From Micropruina sp. (GTDB lineage Bacteria > Actinomycetota > Actinomycetes > Propionibacteriales > Propionibacteriaceae): a DNA stretch of 33,076 bases. The stretch lies in NCBI GenBank assembly GCA_018055925.1, contig JAGPGQ010000009.1, forward strand, positions 1 through 33,076, given 5' to 3'. The position numbers and the translations under genes were made by a program. Under the pieces are notes generated by a model that saw only the letters and a program-made list of their open reading frames with translations, did no database searches and was not told the DNA's origin. This document shows, in pieces, positions 15,978 to 22,333 of this stretch. The stretch's first letter is position 1. Each line of letters opens with the position of its first letter.

Positions 15978-17885
15978 TCACCCCGGTTCGCCGCAGGGGA
16001 AGGTAGCGGTCAGGACGGTGCCGTGCAGGGAGTCGGGCTCTATCGTCAGCGCACCACCCAGTTCCTCGCAGCGCTGCCGCATCGACTCCGTGCCGACCCC
16101 GCCGTCACGCGGACCGACGTAGCCACGCCCGTCGTCCCGCACGATGAGGGTCAGCTCCTCGGCCGTCCGCCGGATCTCGACCCTGGCGTGGGTCGCCTCG
16201 GCGTGCCGGACGCAGTTGGCCAGCGCCTCGTCCAGGACGCGATAGAGCGCGACCTCGGCGGCCGCCGGGACTCCTTCCAGCCGGTCATCGATGGCCACGT
16301 CGATCTGCAGGCCGCTTTGGACGTGCCGGTCGACAAGGCCGGTCAGCGCCGGCACCAGTCCCCGGTCGAGGGCCGGTGGCCGCAGACCGTCGATCGCGCG
16401 CCGCAGTTCGTCCGAGGCCAGGCCGAGATCGTCCTCCAGCGCCCGTACCGCCCGCTCGTCGGTGTCCAAGGTCGCCGAGAGCGCACGCAGCTGCATCCGG
16501 GCGCCGCTCAGCACCGGACCGACGCCGTCGTGCAGGTCCCGGCGCAGCCGGCGGCGTTCCTCCTCGCGCATCGTGACCAGGCGTTCGCGAGTGTGCTGCA
16601 GGTCACGGATCAGCCGGACGGCGGCCGCCGGCGCCGCGATCTGCAGGGCGAGCGCCTTCAACAGGCGCCGCTCCCGTGGCAGCCAGGGTTCGTCCGGGGC
16701 GCGCTGCTGCACCACCAGGTGCCCGATCGTCGCGCCCCGATGAACGAGCTCCAACGAGGCGACCGGCCAAGGCCGCCGGGTGCCGGCGGAGCGCTCCGGC
16801 TGGTCCCCCGGCTCCAGCAACACCGCCACGTAGGGCACCCGGAGACCCTCCGCGACCCGCTCGACCACCTCGGTCAACATGTCCCCGGGGGTCAACGCGC
16901 GGCCCACACCGCGGGCCAGCGCCGTGAGCAGCTCGTACGGGCTTCCGCTCTGCCCGTACACCCGTCGATCGATCAGGCGCTGCAGCCAATCGCGCAGCGG
17001 AAGGGCCAGCAGCGCCACCGCGGCGGCCACGACCGGGGCGCCCTCGGCCGGGAACAGGCGGACGACGAACGCGGCCAGCAGGGCGTAGACGCCCACGAGG
17101 GCCGACGCGAGGATTCCGTAGAGCAACGAGCGGTGGATGACCGTATCGATGTCGTAGAGGCCGTAGCGAAGGATCGCCACGACGGTGGCGGCGGGAAAGG
17201 CCAGAGCGGCCAGGATTGCGACCAGCGGCACATCGACCATTTCGAGGAGCGAGCCCACAACGAGCAGCACGGTGGAGATCGCGCCCCAGATCAACGGCCG
17301 GCGACGCCCGGGATCGGTCCGCCGGATCCGCATGACCACGGAGACCAACGCCACGGGAGCCGCCACCAGGAGGAAGATCAGTCCGATCCTCGCCGCATCG
17401 GTGTCCCAGCCGGGGCTGACCCGTTCGCCGGCGAGCAGTTCCTGGGGGCTGCGCCAGCCGAGGGCGATCAGGCCGACGAATCCGTAGCCGAGACCGAGAC
17501 CGAGCACCAAGACGGAGATCCGCCATCGCGGGGACGGCAGCCGCCCGTCGGGGAAGTAGAAGCAGGTCAACGCGAGCAGCGCATAGCTCGGGTAGGACGC
17601 CCAGGTCCGGACGGACAGCCCGGGCCCGACCGTGGCCAACGAGGTCCCGGCCGCCAAGGCTGCCAGGAGCCCGACTCCGAGGAGCAGCCATCCGTAGCTG
17701 TTGCCGGGCGCGTGACTCGCGATCCGGGCACCGACGACGAGCGTCGCGAAGCCGAGGAAGGCGTCGCGCCACTGGACATCGCCGCCCACGGGCCTTTCGG
17801 CCACGAGGCTCACGATCACTACCGTGAGCCCCGTGGCCGCGACCGCCCAGGCCACCAACGACGCCCGGAACGCCGGAGCAGTCAT
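15978..17885 (-). CDS. Membrane sensor histidine kinase, NarL-partner (HisKA_3) type
   Basis: 635 residues. The N-terminal half has roughly eight to ten hydrophobic segments, ending near residue 330. About residues 350-430 look like a GAF-type domain (SPYELLTALARGVG, then VPYVAVLLEPG). The dimerisation helix has EERRRLRRDLHDGVGP with phospho-acceptor His452. The ATPase domain has DEALANCVRHA (Asn557) and DDGRG (584-588). All catalytic motifs are intact. It probably phosphorylates the divergently encoded response regulator at 18353. The ATG at 17885 follows the small-protein stop by 13 bases, so the two are co-transcribed. No extracellular ligand domain is evident; a membrane signal or the small protein may be sensed. 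Confidence 0.92.
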   Translation of the reverse strand: MTAPAFRASLVAWAVAATGLTVVIVSLVAERPVGGDVQWRDAFLGFATLVVGARIASHAPGNSYGWLLLGVGLLAALAAGTSLATVGPGLSVRTWASYPSYALLALTCFYFPDGRLPSPRWRISVLVLGLGLGYGFVGLIALGWRSPQELLAGERVSPGWDTDAARIGLIFLLVAAPVALVSVVMRIRRTDPGRRRPLIWGAISTVLLVVGSLLEMVDVPLVAILAALAFPAATVVAILRYGLYDIDTVIHRSLLYGILASALVGVYALLAAFVVRLFPAEGAPVVAAAVALLALPLRDWLQRLIDRRVYGQSGSPYELLTALARGVGRALTPGDMLTEVVERVAEGLRVPYVAVLLEPGDQPERSAGTRRPWPVASLELVHRGATIGHLVVQQRAPDEPWLPRERRLLKALALQIAAPAAAVRLIRDLQHTRERLVTMREEERRRLRRDLHDGVGPVLSGARMQLRALSATLDTDERAVRALEDDLGLASDELRRAIDGLRPPALDRGLVPALTGLVDRHVQSGLQIDVAIDDRLEGVPAAAEVALYRVLDEALANCVRHAEATHARVEIRRTAEELTLIVRDDGRGYVGPRDGGVGTESMRQRCEELGGALTIEPDSLHGTVLTATFPCGEPG

Positions 17886-17898
17886 CGACAGCCTTCGC

Positions 17899-18255
17899 TC
17901 AGCAGCCGAACAACGAGCAGAACCAACGACGGATGGGGTTGCCCGGGTTGGCCGGGCCCGTGAGCGGGGGCAGATTCTCCAGGTTCGGCCAACCCTTCCG
18001 GACTGTCCACGGGTCGTCCTGCCTGGAAAAGGCGGTTTCCACCCCGCGCCACACCGCGGCAACGGTCACGACGACCGTTCCCTGGGGAACCCGCACGCCC
18101 GCCGTCGGATGTGCGTTGATCCCGCGGCGGTAGAACTCGTCCACCCAGGCCTGGACCGACGGGGTGGCATCGATCACCAGACACCGCTTCGAGTCGGCAC
18201 CCTCGGCCGAATCGGACGATGGTGCGGTCACCATTCCCTGCGTCATTTCCGACAT
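17899..18255 (-). CDS. Small protein of unknown function with C-terminal CxxxxC
   Basis: 118 residues; I do not recognise it. The N-terminal 22 residues are polar and Ser/Asp-rich. A possible folded core follows (RCLVIDATPSVQAWVDEFY, then VPQGTVVVTVAAVW). The tail is Pro/Gly/Asn-rich and ends IRRWFCSLFGC, with Cys113 and Cys118 (the last residue) and one more cysteine, Cys25. It has no signal peptide or membrane helix. The ATG at 18255 has AGGAG six bases upstream; a GTG six bases earlier is too close to that site. It leads an operon with the histidine kinase and is divergent from the regulator, sigma factor and subtilase genes. It could be a signal ligand, a substrate of the protease, or a modified-peptide precursor; all are guesses. 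Confidence 0.7.
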   Translation of the reverse strand: MSEMTQGMVTAPSSDSAEGADSKRCLVIDATPSVQAWVDEFYRRGINAHPTAGVRVPQGTVVVTVAAVWRGVETAFSRQDDPWTVRKGWPNLENLPPLTGPANPGNPIRRWFCSLFGC

Positions 18256-18317
18256 GTTCACTCCTGCTTCTCGACGTGGCCGTAGGGTACGGCTCGCGGA
18301 GAAGATGGACTATCCCC

Positions 18318-18346
18318 ATGACATTGATACGGGTAATTCCTACACT
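18318..18346 (+). promoter_or_regulatory. Promoter of the response regulator, leaderless
   Basis: ATGACA (18318-18323) matches the -35 consensus at five of six positions. A 17-base spacer leads to TACACT (18341-18346), and the ATG follows after six bases. This would place the transcript start at or next to the start codon. There is no Shine-Dalgarno before that ATG. It is the best promoter in the window. Confidence 0.6.
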
Positions 18347-18352
18347 CTGCCC

Positions 18353-19000
18353 ATGGTGGGGGCATTGGAGCCGGCGGTCGTGTTGCTGGTCGACGACCAT
18401 CCGGTGGTCCGGCGGGGACTGGTCGCATTGCTCGGCGGCGAGAACTGGATCGGACGGACGATCGAGGCCGGTACCATCGCCGAGGCGTCGAAGCTCGCCG
18501 TCCTGGAGCGACCGGACATCGCGGTCGTCGACCTGGGGCTGCCCGACGGCGACGGGGTGAGTCTGTTCCGGGTGCTGCAGCGCTCGACTCCGCAGTGCTC
18601 GATCGTGGTGCTCACCATGACCCACGACGACGCCACCGTGCGGACCTGCCTGGAGGCGGGCGCCTCGGGCTATCTGCTCAAGGAGTCCGCTCCCGATGCC
18701 CTGCTCCCGGCGCTGCGCACCGTCCGCGACGGTGGCTTGGTGCTGGGTCCACAGGTCGCAACCAACGCGCTGGTGGGCGTGCGCCGCAGCGTCCCCTCGC
18801 CCTTCGACGTGCTCAGCCCTCGTGAGTTGCAGCACGTCGGCCTGCTCGCCTCCGGACGGTCCGGACCACAGATCGCCAGTGCCCTGAACGTGACCGAGAA
18901 GACTGTCCGCAACCAGATGGCGGGGATACTGGCCAAGGTCGGTGCCGCGGATCGTGTGCAGGTCGCACTGATGGCGCGGGATGCGGGCCTGCAGCTGTAA
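18353..19000 (+). CDS. NarL/LuxR-type response regulator
   Basis: 215 residues. The receiver domain has the acidic pair Asp14-Asp15, phospho-acceptor Asp60 in VVDLGLPDG, a conserved Thr in VLTMTHDD and Lys in YLLKES. The LuxR helix-turn-helix spans about 154-213 (LSPRELQHVGLLASG, then VTEKTVRNQMAGILAKVG). It should dimerise and bind DNA when phosphorylated by the adjacent kinase. The start at 18353 fits the leaderless promoter; an in-frame ATG at 18305 would add 16 residues. Likely targets are its own divergent region and the downstream sigma factor and subtilase genes. Confidence 0.92.
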   Translation: MVGALEPAVVLLVDDHPVVRRGLVALLGGENWIGRTIEAGTIAEASKLAVLERPDIAVVDLGLPDGDGVSLFRVLQRSTPQCSIVVLTMTHDDATVRTCLEAGASGYLLKESAPDALLPALRTVRDGGLVLGPQVATNALVGVRRSVPSPFDVLSPRELQHVGLLASGRSGPQIASALNVTEKTVRNQMAGILAKVGAADRVQVALMARDAGLQL

Positions 19001-19092
19001 GGACGTGAGGCTCTCCGGTCGCCGGGCATTCCTCCCGCTCGGCCCGGGCAATTGTCCTCTTCGAACCGGCTGTGCTGCCGGACGCTCGATAC

Positions 19093-19668
19093 ATGACCAC
19101 ACGGACCAACACTGCCGCCGAGCGCGGAGGCTCCACCCATTGGCCGAAGGATCTCCTGCAGCGCCTCGCCGATCGCGACCCAGACGTCTGGGAACGGGTG
19201 GTCTCGGCCTACCGGCCGTGCATCTACGCCCGGGCGGCCCATCTGCGGCTCAAGCCGTGGCAGCGCCACGATCTCGAACAGCGGGTGTGGCTCGCGCTAC
19301 TGGAGAACGCCATGAGGATCCGGGACGCCGCGTGCCTGCCCGGCTGGCTGTCGACCACGGCACGCCGGGCGGGACTGCAGCTGCTGCAACAGGAGGGCCG
19401 AGAGATCCCCACCGATCACTTCGCGGCGAGCAGCGCCGGCACCGGCAGCAACGACGTGGAGCAGCAACTCCTGGACGCCGAACGCCTGAGCCAACTGCGC
19501 AACGCAGTCGCCCGGCTGAATCCACGACAGCGCCAGGTCGTGCAGGCGCTGCTGAGGGATCTGTCGTACGACCAGTTGGCCGCACAGCTGGGCATCCCCA
19601 TGGGCAGCGTCGGGCCGACCCGACAGCGGGCACTGACCAACCTGCGGATCGCTCTCTCGGCCGCCTGA
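19093..19668 (+). CDS. Sigma-70 family (ECF-like) RNA polymerase sigma factor
   Basis: 191 residues from the ATG at 19093; a GTG at 19072 would add seven. Region 2 spans about residues 25-90 (DPDVWERVVSAYRPCIYARA, then HDLEQRVWLALLE), with a WLSTTARR segment as in region 2.4. Region 4 is clear near the C-terminus: LNPRQRQVVQALLRDLSYDQ, LGIPMGSVGPTRQRAL. No anti-sigma factor gene is adjacent, so activity may be set by transcription from the neighbouring two-component pair. The subtilase lies next on the same strand and is a plausible target. No Shine-Dalgarno is obvious. Confidence 0.88.
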   Translation: MTTRTNTAAERGGSTHWPKDLLQRLADRDPDVWERVVSAYRPCIYARAAHLRLKPWQRHDLEQRVWLALLENAMRIRDAACLPGWLSTTARRAGLQLLQQEGREIPTDHFAASSAGTGSNDVEQQLLDAERLSQLRNAVARLNPRQRQVVQALLRDLSYDQLAAQLGIPMGSVGPTRQRALTNLRIALSAA

Positions 19669-19928
19669 CGCTGGCCGCACCCAACCGGTCACATCCCGGA
19701 TCTCGCCGGCCGAGATTGCCAAAGAACCACCCCGGACAGATCTCGCCAAGCCCGACCGACGACTTTCGACAGGCAGCCGACTATTCGCCGGTTGAGCTTG
19801 TCGCAACCCAACGGCCAAGCTCCGACGAACTCGATCAACGCCCTTCAACCGGAAGGGTCTCGACAAGTCTGGTCATCGGCGATCAAATGAACCGGCGCCT
19901 TCACAGAAGGAAGAACGGAGCACGACCA
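19669..19928 (+). other. Sigma-subtilase intergenic region with three small hairpins
   Basis: There is no gene here. Stem-loops can form at 19700-19716 (ATCTCG/CGAGAT), 19790-19808 (GGTTG/CAACC) and 19841-19857 (CCCTTC/GAAGGG). TTCGACAGGC (19765-19774 or so) and GGTTGAGCTTGTCG (19790-19803) resemble a widespread actinobacterial intergenic repeat that I recall as GGTTGAGCTTGTCGAAACC. The first hairpin may end the sigma message. A subtilase promoter should lie here, but I could not place it. Confidence 0.4.
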
Positions 19929-21446
19929 ATGTCAACCGACGCATCACCGGCCGAGCATTCGCAACCATCCGGAGCCGACCCGATCGGATACGTGCGGCCG
20001 ACGCACGTCATCGTGCGGCTCGATCGCGGAATCGAGGCCGACTCGTTAGACGACCTTCTCGCCGTGGCCACCGAGTTCGGCCTGAGCGATCTGTTCGAGC
20101 AACTCATAAGGCACGATGTCCCGGCGCGACGGGTGATCAGAGAGGTCCCGCCCGAGGAACTCCGCAGGATCGAACGCGAGAACGCCGACGACTCACAGGA
20201 ATGGCCGAGCCTCACCCAATACTGGCGGCTCGACCTCCGGGACGGCCGCTTCCGTCCCGAGGAGGTGGCGTCGGCCTTCCGTGCCCTGGAGGTCGTCGAA
20301 CGCGCCTATGTAGAGCCGCCGGTCGTCCCCGCCGGCGGCCGCGCGGTCCGTCGGGCCCGCCTAGCCGGGCAGCGCGCCGTGCCGGAGGGCCCATCGACGG
20401 CCCTCCCCACCAAGGCATCCCATCTCGACGCGGCACCGCTGGGCATCAACGCCCGGTGGGTGTGGGAGACCTACGGCCTCTACGGCGAAGGCGTCCATCT
20501 TGTCGACGTGGAACAGGGCTGGCTCTTCGACCACGAAGCGCTCCGGCACCTGAAGGTGCCGCCGCTCCTGGCCGGGCTGAACGCCCACGAGGCGGGCGGT
20601 AGTGGCGACCACGGCGCCGCCGTCCTAGGGATCGTGGCCGGCGAGTACGTGCCGCCCAACGGCGTCCGCGGGGTCTGTCCGCGGGCGAGTGTGCTGGCCG
20701 CCTCACACTTCCAGGGCTTCGACGACACGATCCACGTGGCCGACACGCTCGCGAGCCTCGGGTCCCTGCGTCCCGGCGATGTGGTGCTCCTCGAGGTGGC
20801 CGCGATCGAGGGCAGTGACGACGGCTATGGCGACACCGTCGCCGATCAGCGCCCGATCGAGCGGGACGAGTGCGTCCAGAACGCCATTGGTCTCCTCACC
20901 AGGCAGGGCATCGTGGTGATCGAGGCGGCCGGCAACGGTGACCAGGACCTGGACCGACTCGGAACCGACGGCGACCTCGCGCAACTCAGGGTCGGCGCCC
21001 CCGGCTATCTTGACTCGGGGGCGATCATGGTCGGGGGCGCGGAGGTTCCGTCCCCGTCGACCGTGGCCGACTGCCACCCGCGCTGGACGGACGACTACAA
21101 CCCCGGAATCGGATCCAACTACGGCAGCCGAGTCAATTCCTATGCGTGGGCCCGGCGGGTGTGGAGCAGCGGCTGCGAACCCTACGGATCGTGCGATCCG
21201 CGGACCAGTTCCTACCAGATCTTCACCGCCACGAGCGCGGCCAGCGCGATCATTGCCGGCGCCGCGGTCCTGCTCCAGGCCGTCCATCGGGAGTACCTCG
21301 GCTCGTCGCTGGAGCCGGAGAAGCTGCGCGAGCTCTTCGCCGACCCGGACAACGGCACCGATTCGTTGCCGGACGCCCAGGGCGGGCGGGTGATCGGGGT
21401 GATGCCCGACCTGCGTAGGGTCGCCGCCGCCTTGGGCTTGGCCTGA
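19929..21446 (+). CDS. Cytoplasmic S8 family serine peptidase (subtilase)
   Basis: 505 residues. The catalytic residues are Asp193 in LVDVEQGW, His228 in GDHGAAV, oxyanion Asn336 in EAAGNGD and Ser436 in ATSAAS. All are present, so it should be active. There is no signal peptide or membrane segment, so it probably acts in the cytoplasm, unlike most subtilases. The first 160 or so residues are an N-terminal region whose last part (LTQYWRLDLRD through VVERAYVEP) resembles an I9-like propeptide. The DVEQGW form around the Asp marks an uncharacterised subfamily seen in several bacterial phyla, to my knowledge. The ATG at 19929 has GGAG eight bases upstream. The neighbours, a sigma factor and a two-component system, suggest tightly conditional expression. 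Confidence 0.9.
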   Translation: MSTDASPAEHSQPSGADPIGYVRPTHVIVRLDRGIEADSLDDLLAVATEFGLSDLFEQLIRHDVPARRVIREVPPEELRRIERENADDSQEWPSLTQYWRLDLRDGRFRPEEVASAFRALEVVERAYVEPPVVPAGGRAVRRARLAGQRAVPEGPSTALPTKASHLDAAPLGINARWVWETYGLYGEGVHLVDVEQGWLFDHEALRHLKVPPLLAGLNAHEAGGSGDHGAAVLGIVAGEYVPPNGVRGVCPRASVLAASHFQGFDDTIHVADTLASLGSLRPGDVVLLEVAAIEGSDDGYGDTVADQRPIERDECVQNAIGLLTRQGIVVIEAAGNGDQDLDRLGTDGDLAQLRVGAPGYLDSGAIMVGGAEVPSPSTVADCHPRWTDDYNPGIGSNYGSRVNSYAWARRVWSSGCEPYGSCDPRTSSYQIFTATSAASAIIAGAAVLLQAVHREYLGSSLEPEKLRELFADPDNGTDSLPDAQGGRVIGVMPDLRRVAAALGLA

Positions 21447-21479
21447 AACGCCGGCCTGCCCCCGGATCGCTGCGTCTTG

Positions 21480-21485
21480 TAGCCT
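21480..21485 (+). promoter_or_regulatory. Possible leaderless -10 before the EAL unit
   Basis: TAGCCT lies exactly six bases before the ATG of the 24-codon ORF at 21492. The spacing matches the DUF998 and response-regulator starts. The -35 is weak. Confidence 0.35.
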
Positions 21486-21491
21486 TCGCCC

Positions 21492-21566
21492 ATGTCGGAA
21501 CCCACCCCCCAGAACCGGCGCCGCCAGCCACGTCAGGACGCGCACAGAACAGCCACCCGGCGGTGA
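21492..21566 (+). CDS. 24-residue upstream ORF coupled to the EAL gene
   Basis: It encodes 24 residues, rich in Arg and Gln (NRRRQPRQ). Its stop overlaps the EAL gene's GTG start as GTGA. The ATG is the natural first codon of a leaderless message. It could be a translational leader that delivers ribosomes to the GTG, as no Shine-Dalgarno stands before that GTG. It may lack any function as a peptide. Confidence 0.45.
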   Translation: MSEPTPQNRRRQPRQDAHRTATRR

Positions 21567-22333
21567 GCGTCCAGGTCACGGACGCCGTCGGGTTGCGCCG
21601 GGCGATCGCCGCCGGGGAGATCATCCCCTGGTACCAGCCGATCCTCGACCTGGCCGGCGGCCGGGTGATCGGTGTCGAGGCCCTCGCCCGCTGGCCCCGT
21701 CCGGACGGCCTCGTCCCGCCGCAGGAGTTCATTCCCCTGGCCGAGGACAGCGACCTGGTGATCGAGCTGGACCTGGTGGTCATCCGCCGCGCCCTGGCCG
21801 ACCTGAGCCGGTGGCAACGACTCCGGCCCGGCTTCGAGCTGAACGTCAACGTCTCGGGCCGGCACCTCGATTCCGCCACGGGGGTCGCCGACCTGATCGC
21901 GGCGGTCGAATCCGCCGGCGTCGCCCCCGGCACGCTGTCGGTCGAGCTGACCGAGAGCGCGCGTCCGGTGGCGGCCGATCGCGGAGCCCCCGGCCTGGAC
22001 GCCCTGCGCCAGGCCGGCGTGCTGGTGTTGCTGGACGACTTCGGCTCCGGCTACTACGGCCTGCGGGACCTGATCCGGCTGCCGGTGGACGGGATCAAGT
22101 TCGACCGGACGTTCACCGCCCTGCTGGACCTGCCCCGCACCGCGCCACTGCTCGGCGGGCTCACCGAGGCGGCCCACCGGATGGGCCTGCGGGTCACTCT
22201 CGAGGGCATCGAGACCCCGGCGCAGGCGGACATCGCCCGCGAGCTGGGGTGCGACTTCGGCCAGGGCTTCCTGTGGTCGCGACCGGTGCCGGCCGAGATG
22301 GTGCCCAGCCTGCTCAGCGCGACACCGGGGTAG
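21563..22333 (+). CDS. Stand-alone EAL-domain cyclic-di-GMP phosphodiesterase
   Basis: 256 residues, almost all EAL domain. The metal and catalytic set is complete: Glu39 in the EAL motif (39-41), Asn96 in NVNVSG, Glu128 in ELTES, Asp158-Asp159 in LLDDFGSG, Lys179 in GIKFD, Glu214 in EGIET and Gln234 in FGQGFLW. It should hydrolyse cyclic-di-GMP to pGpG. It has no sensor or membrane domain. The gene runs convergently into the membrane GGDEF gene and overlaps it by 20 bases, and a BcsA-like synthase with a PilZ domain lies just beyond. It is the likely off-switch of that module. Confidence 0.92.
   Translation: MSVQVTDAVGLRRAIAAGEIIPWYQPILDLAGGRVIGVEALARWPRPDGLVPPQEFIPLAEDSDLVIELDLVVIRRALADLSRWQRLRPGFELNVNVSGRHLDSATGVADLIAAVESAGVAPGTLSVELTESARPVAADRGAPGLDALRQAGVLVLLDDFGSGYYGLRDLIRLPVDGIKFDRTFTALLDLPRTAPLLGGLTEAAHRMGLRVTLEGIETPAQADIARELGCDFGQGFLWSRPVPAEMVPSLLSATPG

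Noticed and set aside
18981-21446. 821-codon frame suggesting a fused subtilase with a long N-terminal extension
   Set aside because: The first 316 codons are the out-of-frame shadow of the sigma-factor gene plus intergenic DNA; the true start with a Shine-Dalgarno is at 19929.
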